A DNA stretch of 64,000 bases from Streptomyces griseiscabiei (GTDB lineage: Bacteria; Actinomycetota; Actinomycetes; Streptomycetales; Streptomycetaceae): positions 1,116,001 through 1,180,000 of the forward strand of contig NZ_JAGJBZ010000001.1 of the NCBI RefSeq assembly GCF_020010925.1, given 5' to 3'. Positions within the stretch are counted from its first letter, which is position 1. Every line of letters starts with the position of its first letter. Positions 1-8,398 of this stretch are shown here, piece by piece. Under the pieces are notes generated by a model. That model worked only from the letters and a program-made list of their open reading frames with translations. It made no database searches and had not been told where the DNA came from. The translations under genes and the position numbers were made by a program.

Positions 1-333
1 GGGGCCGTCGGCGCTCACCTCCGCCCGGCCGTCGCGGACGACGAGGCGGATCGAGGGCACCTCGGCGGTCGGCTCGGGCGCCGCCCACAGCCGTACGGGG
101 GTGCCGTCGCCCGGGTCGAGCGCGAGCAGGCCCTCGCCCTGGAAGGTGTCGGCGGGCACGGTGCGGCCGGGGCGGTAGCAGACGGTGGCCCAGTTGGCGC
201 CGGTCGGGCGGTACGGGGCGTCGCCGAGGGCGTAGGGGCCGCTGGGGCTCCAGGACTGCCAGCCCTCCTCGTGGACCCGGGCCGTGTGCGGGTCCACGGG
301 CACGGAGGTGACCGGGGTGAAGGGGTGGGGCAC
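1..333 (-). CDS. Alpha-galactosidase, N-terminal part (cut by window edge)
   Basis: The first 111 codons of a leftward gene whose remainder lies beyond the left edge. The translation starts MPHPFTPVTSV and contains EGWQSWSP and a following PTGANWATVCYRP stretch, typical of the N-terminal beta-sandwich of bacterial GH36-type melibiases. The GTG at 333 is preceded by GAGAG about 7 nt upstream. Family role: hydrolysis of terminal alpha-1,6-galactosides such as melibiose or raffinose, probably in the cytoplasm since no signal peptide is seen. It is the last visible gene of the sugar ABC-transporter operon, so the transporter probably feeds it. The catalytic (beta/alpha)8 barrel is not in the window, so the exact GH subfamily is uncertain. 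Confidence 0.75.
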   Translation of the reverse strand, partial: MPHPFTPVTSVPVDPHTARVHEEGWQSWSPSGPYALGDAPYRPTGANWATVCYRPGRTVPADTFQGEGLLALDPGDGTPVRLWAAPEPTAEVPSIRLVVRDGRAEVSADGP

Positions 334-391
334 GGTGGTTCTCTCTCAGGGGTTCAGGAACGGTTGTGGCGCCGGACCCGTTTCGGGCACG

Positions 392-428
392 GCTCCGGCG
401 CCGGACCTCGGTGGTCCGGCGCCGGAGC
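392..428. terminator. 16-bp perfect hairpin between permease and alpha-galactosidase
   Basis: Arms 392-407 and 413-428 are perfectly complementary around a 5-nt TCGGT loop. It lies in the 112-nt gap between two genes of the same leftward operon. It has no U-tract, so it may be a partial terminator or an RNA-stabilising stem that lowers or protects expression across the transporter/enzyme junction. Confidence 0.6.
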
Positions 429-445
429 GCTGGCGGAAGGCCGTG

Positions 446-1372
446 TCAGCCCTTGTTCGCGCCCAGGGTGAGGCCGCCCACGAACTGCCGCTGGAGCAGG
501 AAGTAGACGATCAGGGTCGGGATCGCGGTGAGCAGGGCTCCGGCGGCGACGAGGTTGTTGTCGGTGAAGAACTGGCCGGAGAGGTTGTTCAGCGCCGAGG
601 TGATCGGCATGTTCTCGCCGGTGGAGATCAGGACGAGCGCCCAGAAGAAGTCGTTGTAGATCCAGATGGACAGCAGCGTGGCGAGGGCGGCCATCGCGGG
701 CTTGCACAGCGGTAGCACGATCTGCCAGTACATCCGCCACACCGAGGCGCCGTCGACGAGCGCGGCCTCGGTCAGTTCGTGCGGCAGGGAGCGCATGTAG
801 TTGCTGAGCACGAAGGCGCAGAACCCGGACTGGAACGCGATGTGGATGAGGACCAGGCCGAGCGCGGAGTCGTACAGCTTGCCGCTCATCGTGATGCCGG
901 GCAGGTCGATGAGCAGGTAGAGGCGGTACAGCGGGGTGATGATGACCTGCTGCGGGAGCAGGTTGCCCGCCGTGAACAGCAGCAGCAGGAACAGGTTGAC
1001 GCGGAAGTCGAAGCGGCTGACGTAGAACGCGACCATCGACGACAGGAACAGCGTGAGCAGCACCGCCGGGACGGCGATGATCAGCGTGTTCACGAAGTAG
1101 TGCGTCATGTCCGACTGCGTGAACGCGTTCGTGAAGTTGTCGAGGGTCAGCTTGTCGGGCCAGGAGACATAGCCCTTCTCGGATGTCTCCGAGTAGGGCC
1201 TGAGGGCCGCGTAGATCGCCCAGAGCAGCGGGGCGAGCCAGGCCAGCGCGGTGCCGGCCAGGAACACGTGCAGCAGGATCCGGGCGGGCCGGACGGGCGT
1301 ACGGACCTTGTGCAGGCCCGTCGCGGGGTCCGTCATGACGCCCTTGGTGACGGTGGGGGCGGAGGCGCTCAT
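446..1372 (-). CDS. Carbohydrate ABC transporter permease, MalG type
   Basis: 308-residue inner-membrane permease of the CUT1 family. Six hydrophobic segments are visible, and the cytoplasmic EAA loop lies at about residues 195-215 (HELTEAALVDGASVWRMYWQ), the contact site for a shared MsiK-type ATPase. It overlaps the upstream permease gene by 4 nt (ATGA at 1369-1372), so the two are translationally coupled. No ATPase gene is present nearby, as is usual for Streptomyces CUT1 systems. The substrate is inferred to be an alpha-galactoside from the adjacent alpha-galactosidase. Confidence 0.9.
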   Translation of the reverse strand: MSASAPTVTKGVMTDPATGLHKVRTPVRPARILLHVFLAGTALAWLAPLLWAIYAALRPYSETSEKGYVSWPDKLTLDNFTNAFTQSDMTHYFVNTLIIAVPAVLLTLFLSSMVAFYVSRFDFRVNLFLLLLFTAGNLLPQQVIITPLYRLYLLIDLPGITMSGKLYDSALGLVLIHIAFQSGFCAFVLSNYMRSLPHELTEAALVDGASVWRMYWQIVLPLCKPAMAALATLLSIWIYNDFFWALVLISTGENMPITSALNNLSGQFFTDNNLVAAGALLTAIPTLIVYFLLQRQFVGGLTLGANKG

Positions 1373-2361
1373 GCGCGGCGCTCCTTCCGGAAGGTGCTGA
1401 TCAGGTACGGGATGATCACGACGAGCGAGATCAGCAGGAGGACGACCGCGATCGCCGACCCGTATCCGATCCGGCTGGACTCACCGATGATGTTGCTGGT
1501 CACGAGGATCGACAGCAGTTCGGTGCCCTGGGCTCCGCCGTTGAAGACGAAGACGAGGTCGAAGGCGCGCAGGGCCTCGATGATGGTGACGACCAGGACG
1601 ACCGTGTTGGTGGGGCGCAGCGTCGGGAAGATGACGTTCTTGAAGGTCTGCCACTCGTTGGCGCCGTCGAGGGAGGACGCCTCGCGCAGCGAGGGGTCGA
1701 CGCCCTTCAGGCCGGCCAGGTAGAGGATCATCATGTAGCCGGTGTGACGCCAGGACGCGGCGATGAGAATGGCCCAGAGGTTGAGGTCCGGGTCGCCGAT
1801 CCAGTCGATGTACTTGCCGGGCTCGTTGGCGCCGATCAGGCTGTTGATCAGGCCGGTGTCCGGGTTGTAGACGAGCTGCCAGACGAAGCCGATGACGGCC
1901 ATGGAGAGCACGACGGGCAGGAAGAACGCCGTCTGGTAGACCCGGCTGAACCGGATCTTCTTGTCCAGCTGCACGGCCAGGAACAGGCCCATGGGCGTCG
2001 GGATCAGGATCAGGACGACGAACCAGATCACGTTGTGCTGGACGGCCGGCCAGAACTGCGGGTTGTTCTCGAACAGCTCCTTGAAGTTCTCCAGCCCGAC
2101 CCACTTGATGGAGTCGAAGCCGATGCCGTCCCAGGTGGTGAACGCGAGGAGGATCGAGGCGAGGGCCGTCACCCAGACCAGCAGGACGTGCAGGATCGTC
2201 GGCAGGCCCGCCATCACACCGAGGGTCAGCCGGTCGCGCTTGGTCAGCAGCCGCTTGTGGCCCGTCGCGGGCTTCTTGGCGGGGACATGGGCAGAGCCCG
2301 GAGGCGGCACGGCCGCCTCCGGGTTGCCCGACTTCTCGGGGGTGGTGTCTGTCTTCGTCAT
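1369..2361 (-). CDS. Carbohydrate ABC transporter permease, MalF type
   Basis: 330-residue permease with an extended cytoplasmic N-terminus (MTKTDTTPEKSG) before the first membrane span, and an EAA loop PSLREASSLDGANEWQ. It pairs with the downstream MalG-type permease. The ATG at 2361 overlaps the stop codon of the substrate-binding protein gene (ATGA), which decides this start; longer upstream readings in the same frame are only the shadow of that gene. It functions in the cytoplasmic membrane as half of the translocation channel. Confidence 0.9.
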   Translation of the reverse strand: MTKTDTTPEKSGNPEAAVPPPGSAHVPAKKPATGHKRLLTKRDRLTLGVMAGLPTILHVLLVWVTALASILLAFTTWDGIGFDSIKWVGLENFKELFENNPQFWPAVQHNVIWFVVLILIPTPMGLFLAVQLDKKIRFSRVYQTAFFLPVVLSMAVIGFVWQLVYNPDTGLINSLIGANEPGKYIDWIGDPDLNLWAILIAASWRHTGYMMILYLAGLKGVDPSLREASSLDGANEWQTFKNVIFPTLRPTNTVVLVVTIIEALRAFDLVFVFNGGAQGTELLSILVTSNIIGESSRIGYGSAIAVVLLLISLVVIIPYLISTFRKERRA

Positions 2362-3668
2362 GACGAGGCGAAGATCGTCTTCTTCTGGCGCTCGATCGAC
2401 GAGAGCAGGCTGTCGATGCCCTTGGGGTCGCGGATGAACTTCTGCAGCGAGGGCTGCATCACCGTGGAGGTGAAGTCCGGACGGCTGTCGCGGTCCATGA
2501 ACTGGGTCAGGCTCTTGGCGCCCGCGATCATCTCGTACGCCTTCTTCTGCAGCGGCGTGTACGACGAGGTGTCGGCGCCGGAGGCGGCGTGCACGACGCT
2601 CGGGTCGGCCTTGAGGTAGATGTCCTCGGCCTCCGTGGTGCCCAGGAACTTCAGGAGCTTGACGGCCTCGGCCTTGTTCTTCGGGCTCTTGCTCATCATG
2701 AAGCCGTCGGTGGGCGCCTCGACGGTGTCCTGCCCGTACGCCGGGTCGATCTCCGGGAAGGCGAAGAAGTCGAGGTCGTCGAGGTCGTCCTTGTTGGTGA
2801 ACTGCTGCGCCACGAAGGTGCCCAGCAGGTACATGCCGGCCTTCTTCGACACCAGGGTCTGCGCGGCGTCCTGCCAGGTGCGGCCGACGGCGCCCTCCTG
2901 GTGGTACGGGAGCAGCTCCGCCCACAGGTCGAAGGCGGACTTGACCTTGGCGTCGGTCCAGGACGCCTTGCCCGCCATCAGCTCGACGTGGAAGTCGTAG
3001 CCGTTCTTGCGGAAGTTGATCTGGTCGAAGGTGCCGAGCGCGGGCCAGGCGTCCTTGTCACCGAAGGCGATCGGGGTGAGCCCGTCCTTCTTCATCTGCT
3101 TGCACAGGGCGATCAGCTGGTCCCACGTGGTGGGAACCTCGTAGCCCTTCTCCGCGAAGACGCTCTTGCGGTAGAAGAGCGCCCAGGGGTACGTGTACAG
3201 CGGCACGAAGTAGTACTTGCCGTCCTCGCCCTTGCTGAGCTTCTGCATCGCCTCGGGGAAGTTGCCCTGGATGCTCTTCCACACGTCGTCGATCGGCGAG
3301 GCCAGCCCCTTGGCCGCGAAGAACTGCATCCGGTAGCCCGCGAACCAGGTGAACACGTCGTCCGGGGTGCCCTGCAGATACGAGTTGATCTGCTCCTGGA
3401 AGGTGTTGGAGTCCTTGGTGTTCACGTCGACCGTGATGCCGGACTTCTTCTTGTACGCCGCGTAGATCTCGGCGAACGCCTTCTTCGGAACCGGGTCGGA
3501 CGCCTTCGACCCGAGGGTGACGGACTTCGGGTCGGCGGCCGTGCCGCTGCCCCCGCAGGCGCTCAGCAGGGGGATGCCGGCGCCGAGCGCTGCCGCGCCG
3601 CCTATGCCGCGCAGCAGGCTGCGGCGGCTGGGACCGGGCACGGCGAGACCGGAGGGTGTGAGTTGCAT
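2358..3668 (-). CDS. Sugar ABC transporter substrate-binding lipoprotein
   Basis: 436-residue extracytoplasmic binding protein. The N-terminus has a twin-arginine motif (SRRSLLRGIGG), a hydrophobic stretch and a lipobox LLSACGG, so it is probably a Tat-exported lipoprotein. The remainder fits the SBP_bac_1 fold (TWFAGYRMQFF, VPLYTYPWALFYRKSVF). The ATG at 3668 has GGGAG 8 nt upstream; a longer reading to 3770 is discarded for lack of a ribosome site. It is the first gene of the four-gene operon. Ligand inferred from the alpha-galactosidase; not provable from sequence alone. Confidence 0.9.
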   Translation of the reverse strand: MQLTPSGLAVPGPSRRSLLRGIGGAAALGAGIPLLSACGGSGTAADPKSVTLGSKASDPVPKKAFAEIYAAYKKKSGITVDVNTKDSNTFQEQINSYLQGTPDDVFTWFAGYRMQFFAAKGLASPIDDVWKSIQGNFPEAMQKLSKGEDGKYYFVPLYTYPWALFYRKSVFAEKGYEVPTTWDQLIALCKQMKKDGLTPIAFGDKDAWPALGTFDQINFRKNGYDFHVELMAGKASWTDAKVKSAFDLWAELLPYHQEGAVGRTWQDAAQTLVSKKAGMYLLGTFVAQQFTNKDDLDDLDFFAFPEIDPAYGQDTVEAPTDGFMMSKSPKNKAEAVKLLKFLGTTEAEDIYLKADPSVVHAASGADTSSYTPLQKKAYEMIAGAKSLTQFMDRDSRPDFTSTVMQPSLQKFIRDPKGIDSLLSSIERQKKTIFASS

Positions 3669-3814
3669 GTACGGCTCCCTGGGGACAGGTGGTTCGGTCT
3701 CAATGGCCCTCGCCGGTGACTGATCGAAAACAATCAGAAACCAACTCGACCGAACACGGCTGGCCGCCATAACAGCTCTATGTCATGTCATACGTCAAGA
3801 CTTCTTGTCCCCCT

Positions 3815-3849
3815 TTGTTGAAACGTAATCCCTGGTTGTCGAAACGTGA
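3815..3849. promoter_or_regulatory. Direct-repeat operator candidate upstream of the sugar ABC operon
   Basis: Two near-identical boxes, TTGTTGAAACGT (3815-3826) and TTGTCGAAACGT (3836-3847), have their GAAACGT cores exactly 21 bp apart, i.e. two helical turns on the same DNA face. They lie 150-180 nt upstream of the substrate-binding protein start, in an AT-richer stretch. A LacI or ROK-type sugar regulator site is a reasonable guess. No regulator gene is adjacent in the window. Confidence 0.4.
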
Positions 3850-3941
3850 CCGTCACACGCGTGACCCAGATCACAGACGGACATGAACGCACATACAGGG
3901 ACACACCAATCGCACAAGCCCGAACGCACCCCCGCGCATGA

Positions 3942-5351
3942 TCATTTGAAGGCGGAGGGCGTCTTGCCGTATTTGCGCCGGCGTATGGACGCGCCCCGGT
4001 GCCCCCGGCGCTTCACCGGTCCGCCGTCCCGCGTCGCGCCGCCGTTCAGCTGGATCCAGATCCGCACCTCGGTCCCGCCCAGCACCGACGACCCCAGGCG
4101 CACATCGCCGCCGGTCGACTCGGCGAGTCGGCGGACGATGTCGAGGCCCAGACCGGTCGAGCCGTCGCTGCCCGAGCCCCGGCCACGGGCCATCGCGGCC
4201 TCGCGGTCGGTGATGCCCGGCCCGGCGTCCGAGACCAGGACGATCACCGCGTCCTCGCCGTTGTGAACATCCACCGCGAACGCCGTGCCCTCCGCCGTGT
4301 GACGGAAGACATTGCCGAGCAGGGCGTCCAGCGCGGCGGCCAGGTCGGCGCGGGCGACGGGTATCCGGACCGGGCGCTCGACCCCGGCCACCCGCCACTT
4401 ACGGCCCTCGTCCTCCGCGAGCGCCGACCAGAACGCCATCCGCTCCCGGACCACCTCGGCCGCGTCGCACCCGGCGCCGGGCCCCGCCACCGCCGTCCGC
4501 GGCTTGGCCTCCCGCGCCGTCCGGATGATCGTGTCGACCTCCCGCTCCAGCTGCTCGACCGCCGCCCGCGTCTGCTCGGCGGCCGGTCCGTCGCCCAGCG
4601 AGGCCGCGTTCAGCCGCAGCACGGTCAGCGGGGTCCGCAGCCGGTGCGACAGGTCCGCCGCCAGCTCCCGCTCGTTCGCCAGCAGCTGGACCACCTGGTC
4701 CGCCATCGCGTTGAACGCCACCGCCGCCAGCCGCAGCTCCTTCGGCCCCTTCTCCGGCACGCGCGCGCCCAGCTGCCCCTCCCCCAGCTCGTGCGCGCTC
4801 TCCACCAGCCGCCGCGCGGGCCGGACCATCCGCACCCCCAGCCGGTCGGCCACCGCCACCGAGCCGACGATCAGCGCGAGGCCCACCCCGGCGAGCACCG
4901 CCCACGCGGTGGCCACTCCGTTGCTCACCTCCGACTCGGGCACGAACACCTCGACGACCGCTATCGCGCCGGAACTGAGCGCGGTGGGCTGCAGCAGCGT
5001 GGACCCGCCCGGCACCTCCGTGGTCGAGGCCCGGCCCAGCCTTCGCACGGTGGCGATGTCCCGGTCGGACGCCCGCTGTCGGCCCAGGTCGAGCGCGCCC
5101 GCCCCGGCGCCGTCCGCCGGTATGTGCACCGCCATCCCGTCGTCCGACCCGGCCGAGGCGACGACCCGCTCCAGCTGCTCCCGGTCGGTGGTGATGGAGA
5201 GCGCCGGGGCGATCGCGGCCGCCTCCCGCTCGGCGCCCGAGAAGGCCCGGTCCCGCGCCATCTCCTTGACGACCAGCCCGAGCGGCACCGCGAAGGCGAC
5301 CACGACCATCGCCGTCACCGCCAGGCACACCTTCACCAGCGCCCACCTCAT
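3942..5351 (-). CDS. Two-component sensor histidine kinase
   Basis: 469-residue membrane kinase. Residues about 8-30 form the first membrane span, followed by an extracytoplasmic sensor of some 120 residues, a second span near 155-175 and a HAMP linker. The phosphoacceptor region reads LSHRLRTPLTVLRLNAA, and the ATPase G-box reads GLGLDIVRRLAEST. The N-box is degenerate (LLGNVFRHTAEGTAF). The gene starts 37 nt after the response-regulator gene and is probably co-transcribed with it. The basic C-terminal tail is unusual. The signal is not predictable from the sequence. Confidence 0.88.
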   Translation of the reverse strand: MRWALVKVCLAVTAMVVVAFAVPLGLVVKEMARDRAFSGAEREAAAIAPALSITTDREQLERVVASAGSDDGMAVHIPADGAGAGALDLGRQRASDRDIATVRRLGRASTTEVPGGSTLLQPTALSSGAIAVVEVFVPESEVSNGVATAWAVLAGVGLALIVGSVAVADRLGVRMVRPARRLVESAHELGEGQLGARVPEKGPKELRLAAVAFNAMADQVVQLLANERELAADLSHRLRTPLTVLRLNAASLGDGPAAEQTRAAVEQLEREVDTIIRTAREAKPRTAVAGPGAGCDAAEVVRERMAFWSALAEDEGRKWRVAGVERPVRIPVARADLAAALDALLGNVFRHTAEGTAFAVDVHNGEDAVIVLVSDAGPGITDREAAMARGRGSGSDGSTGLGLDIVRRLAESTGGDVRLGSSVLGGTEVRIWIQLNGGATRDGGPVKRRGHRGASIRRRKYGKTPSAFK

Positions 5352-5388
5352 GACGCCACCGCCCCACGCGCCTCGGCCGGCGTCCCCC

Positions 5389-6093
5389 TCATGGCCGCTC
5401 CTCCGCGCCCGGCGGCTCCAGCTTCACGCCGACCCCCCGCAAGGTGTGCAGATAGCGGGGCTTCGCCGCCGTCTCCCCCAACTTCCGCCGCAGCCACGAC
5501 AGATGCACATCGATGGTCTGGTCGTCCCCGTACGCCTGCTGCCACACCTCCGCCAGCAGCTCCTTGCGCGGGACGACGACACCGGGCCGGCCGGCGAGGA
5601 AGGCGAGCAGGTCGAACTCCCGCCGGGTGAGGTCCAGTCGTACCCCGTCCAGCTCGGCCTGACGGCGCAGCGGGTCGATCGCGAGGCCGCCGACGCGGAT
5701 GACCGTGGACGGCGGCGCCTCGGCGGACGAGGCGCGGGAGCGGCGCAGCACGGCCGCCATCCGGGCCGACAGGTGCTCGACCGAGAACGGCTTGGTCAGA
5801 TAGTCGTCCGCGCCCGCGTTCAGCAGCCGGACGATCTCCGCCTCGTCGTCGCGCGCGGTCGCGATGATGACCGGGACGTCCGTGATGCCGCGCAGCATCT
5901 TCAGTGCCTCCGAGCCGTCCAGGTCGGGCAGCCCGAGGTCGAGGATGACCACGTCGAAGCGGATGTGCGCGACCTCGCGCAGCGCCTCCAGGGCCGTGCC
6001 GACGCTGCGCACGGTGTGTGCGGCGTCCGTCAGATGCCTGATCAGCGCCGAGCGTACGAACTGGTCGTCCTCGACCACGAGCACACTTGCCAT
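5389..6093 (-). CDS. OmpR-family response regulator
   Basis: 234-residue regulator. The receiver domain (residues 1-120) has acidic residues VVEDDQ and phosphoacceptor Asp in VVILDLGLPDLDG, plus the conserved Lys in DYLTKPFS. The C-terminal winged helix (about 135-230) ends in TIDVHLSWLRRKL. The start ATG at 6093 is chosen because the receiver fold begins there (MASVLVVED); longer readings add only low-complexity sequence. It is the first gene of the regulator-kinase operon. It is divergent from the small membrane protein gene at 6240, with which it shares a promoter region carrying two DnaA-box-like sequences. Confidence 0.9.
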   Translation of the reverse strand: MASVLVVEDDQFVRSALIRHLTDAAHTVRSVGTALEALREVAHIRFDVVILDLGLPDLDGSEALKMLRGITDVPVIIATARDDEAEIVRLLNAGADDYLTKPFSVEHLSARMAAVLRRSRASSAEAPPSTVIRVGGLAIDPLRRQAELDGVRLDLTRREFDLLAFLAGRPGVVVPRKELLAEVWQQAYGDDQTIDVHLSWLRRKLGETAAKPRYLHTLRGVGVKLEPPGAEERP

Positions 6094-6134
6094 GCGCCGC
6101 ACCGTACGCCAAACGGGCCGGGCCGGTCGGGGCC

Positions 6135-6178
6135 TGTGGACAACTCGCGCGACCACGACGGGAAGGGCCTGTGGACAA
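6135..6178. promoter_or_regulatory. Two DnaA-box-like sequences in a divergent promoter region
   Basis: TGTGGACAA occurs at 6135-6143 and 6170-6178, inside a longer direct repeat GGCCTGTGGACAACTC (6131-6146 and 6166-6181), 35 nt apart. The complement TTGTCCACA is the preferred Streptomyces DnaA box. The pair lies between the response-regulator gene and the small membrane protein gene. Confidence 0.5.
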
Positions 6179-6239
6179 CTCACCCGAGGACGAGGGGAGG
6201 GGCCCGGGACCACGACACGACTGGGGCCGGTGGGGCAGT

Positions 6240-6812
6240 ATGGCCGCGATGCGCAGAGGGCTTCTCCACGTACTGGCCTGGCTGCTCGCCACGGGCGCGG
6301 CGGTCACGCTGTCGTGGTGGGGCGTCCACACGGTGCTGGCCGGCACGGCCTACGACCCGCCCCGCGCCCTCCCGATCACGGCCGTGGACGACCGCGCCCA
6401 GGGCGCCCCCACGCCGATCACCGCGACGCCGCTCCCGGAGCCGTCGAAGAGCACGGAGCGGCCGGAGGAACCCGGGAAGCGGGGCGGCGCAGACTCCGGC
6501 GAGCGGTCCCCGACCCCGTCCGAGCCGTCGAAGTCCCCGGGGACCGGCCCGAGTCCGGGCACCGGTGCCCCGGCCCCGTCGACGGCGCCGGGCGAGATCA
6601 AGGCCTACGACACCGAGGGCGGCCGGGTGGTCTTCTCCCTCGCCGACGCCTACGCGACCCTCGTCTCGGCGACGCCCGGCTCGGGCTGGTCGATGCAGGT
6701 GTGGAAGACCGAGACCTGGATCCGGGTCGACTTCGCCGCCGGCGCGGACCGGGTGTCGGTCTTCTGCACCTGGCACGACAGCGCGCCCCGGGTGGACGTA
6801 CAGAACTTCTGA
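6240..6812 (+). CDS. Membrane-anchored hypothetical protein
   Basis: 190 residues. An N-terminal hydrophobic segment (about residues 5-30, GLLHVLAWLLATGAAVTLSWWG) is followed by a Pro/Ser/Thr-rich linker to about residue 120. A small C-terminal domain follows, SLADAYATLVSATPGSGWSMQVWKTETWIRVDF, ending in a probable beta-rich fold. The domain is probably outside the membrane. The ATG at 6240 is chosen over ATG 6249; neither has a strong ribosome site. It is divergent from the two-component operon, so it may be a target of that system. I do not recognise a named family. Confidence 0.7.
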   Translation: MAAMRRGLLHVLAWLLATGAAVTLSWWGVHTVLAGTAYDPPRALPITAVDDRAQGAPTPITATPLPEPSKSTERPEEPGKRGGADSGERSPTPSEPSKSPGTGPSPGTGAPAPSTAPGEIKAYDTEGGRVVFSLADAYATLVSATPGSGWSMQVWKTETWIRVDFAAGADRVSVFCTWHDSAPRVDVQNF

Positions 6813-6837
6813 GGCCGCCCGGTGCCGGTGCGCGCGC

Positions 6838-7710
6838 TCAGTGGAACGCCGACGACGGCGGCGCCGGTGAGGCCACCGCGCCCGCGTCCGTCACCGGGAC
6901 CGCGCCGCCCGTGAAGTCGGTGAGCGCCCGGCCGTGTTCGACGCGGCCGGGGTGCGGGTCGGAGGCGGCCCGGCGGGTCAGTTCGGCGACGGGGAGCGGC
7001 CGGTCGGAGGCGACGAGGACCGCGTTGCCGAAGCGTCTGCCGCGCAGCACGGTGGGGTCGGCGACCAGGGCCAGTTCGGGGAAGACCGTGGCGGCGGTGG
7101 CGATCTGGCCCCGCAGATGGGCCAGCGGGGGGCCGTCGGCGAGGTTGGCGGCGTAGCAGCCGCCGGGCTTCACCACCCGCCGTACGTCCGTGAGGAACTC
7201 CGTCGACGTCAGATGCGCCGGGGTGCGCGCCGCGCTGAACACATCCGCGATCACCAGGTCCGCCCAGCCGTCCGGCACCTTCGCGAGCCCCTCGCGCGCG
7301 TCCGTCGACCGCACCCGTATGCGCGCGTTCGGGTCCAACGGCAGTGCCCGCCGGACCAGTTGGACGAGGGCCGCGTCGCGCTCGACGATCTGCTGGGTGG
7401 AGCGGGGGCGCGTGGCCGCGACATAGCGGGCAAGGGTGAAGGCGCCCCCGCCGAGGTGCACGGCGTGCACGGGCCGCCCGGCCGGGGCGACGAGGTCGAT
7501 CACATGCCCGAGCCTGCGCTGGTACTCGAAGGACAGATACGCGGGATCGTCGAGGTCGACATGCGACTGCGGCGCCCCGTCGACCAGCAACGTCCAGGCC
7601 TGCGGCCGGTCCCGGTCCGGGAGCAGCTCGGCGAGCCCTCCGTCGACCTCCTCGACCACGGCGTCCGCATCCTGCCCACGCCGTCCGCGCCCCTGCTTCG
7701 ACCTGCCCAT
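6838..7710 (-). CDS. Spermidine-synthase-like methyltransferase-fold protein
   Basis: 290 residues of Rossmann methyltransferase fold. The glycine motif is HLGGGAFTLARYV (about residues 85-97), a conserved acidic residue follows the next strand (QIVERDAAL), and the region VRSTDAREGL then DLVIADVFSA matches the spermidine synthase family motif for the substrate pocket. Unlike fused MFS/spermidine synthases it has no membrane segments. It lacks clear polyamine-binding residues, so actual putrescine aminopropyltransferase activity is uncertain. A basic N-terminus (GRSKQGRGRRG) precedes the domain. It lies tail to tail with the membrane protein gene at 6240. Confidence 0.75.
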   Translation of the reverse strand: MGRSKQGRGRRGQDADAVVEEVDGGLAELLPDRDRPQAWTLLVDGAPQSHVDLDDPAYLSFEYQRRLGHVIDLVAPAGRPVHAVHLGGGAFTLARYVAATRPRSTQQIVERDAALVQLVRRALPLDPNARIRVRSTDAREGLAKVPDGWADLVIADVFSAARTPAHLTSTEFLTDVRRVVKPGGCYAANLADGPPLAHLRGQIATAATVFPELALVADPTVLRGRRFGNAVLVASDRPLPVAELTRRAASDPHPGRVEHGRALTDFTGGAVPVTDAGAVASPAPPSSAFH

Positions 7711-7765
7711 CAGTCCATTATCGAGCGTGGAGCAGGGTGCGCGCGCCGGGCGCCCGGGCGCACCT

Positions 7766-8140
7766 CTACCGACAGTTGTCCGCCGCCTCGATCAGCCGCG
7801 CCGCCTCGTCCAGCGCCGCCCGCAGCACCGTCGGATCGGTCGCGAGGTCCGCCTCCCCGGGCGGCAGCAGCCAGTCGGCGCCCTCCGCGGGGACCAGCAC
7901 CGCGCCCCGCCCGTCGCTCTGCGTGCACGTACTCCCCGGCACGTCCCACGCGTCCGCCGTACCCGGCGGCACCAGGAATCCGAGGGTGTCGCACGTGTCG
8001 TCGTGCAGCACGGGCCCGACCGTCATGACGGGCCCCACCGCGTCGACGGCGCCCCGGCGGAGAATGTCGACCGCCTCCAGCCCCTGCCGCGCGGGCACGG
8101 TCACCAGGTCGCACTCGGAACGGGGTTCGAGATTCTTCAT
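7766..8140 (-). CDS. Conserved hypothetical protein, 124 aa
   Basis: Small acidic protein starting MKNLEPRSECDLVTVPARQG, with no signal peptide or membrane segment. The ATG at 8140 is preceded by GGGAGG at 6-nt spacing. It contains three cysteines (positions about 10, 49 and 71) plus a penultimate one (ADNCR), and a C-terminal helix LRAALDEAARLIEAADNC. It is divergent from the regulator gene at 8399, a common arrangement for functionally linked pairs. No function is assigned. Confidence 0.65.
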   Translation of the reverse strand: MKNLEPRSECDLVTVPARQGLEAVDILRRGAVDAVGPVMTVGPVLHDDTCDTLGFLVPPGTADAWDVPGSTCTQSDGRGAVLVPAEGADWLLPPGEADLATDPTVLRAALDEAARLIEAADNCR

Positions 8141-8398
8141 CCGGGCCTCCCACGCCTACCAGCGCCCTGCCCAACGCGCCACCGCGTCAACGGCTACGGC
8201 GAAACTGCGCCGCAAAGGATGGCAGTTCATGGCAGATCCAGGATGAGATATCCGGTTTGTAGCCAAACCTCGCGTGGAGGCCCCGATGGGGCGGGTACGT
8301 TCTTGCCCCGCCGGACACAGCGGAACCAAACGTGCAGCACGCACACAAGTCCTAATGAATCCGGCATGGTTCGACGGTTCGCGAGAGAGGGCCCGGCC

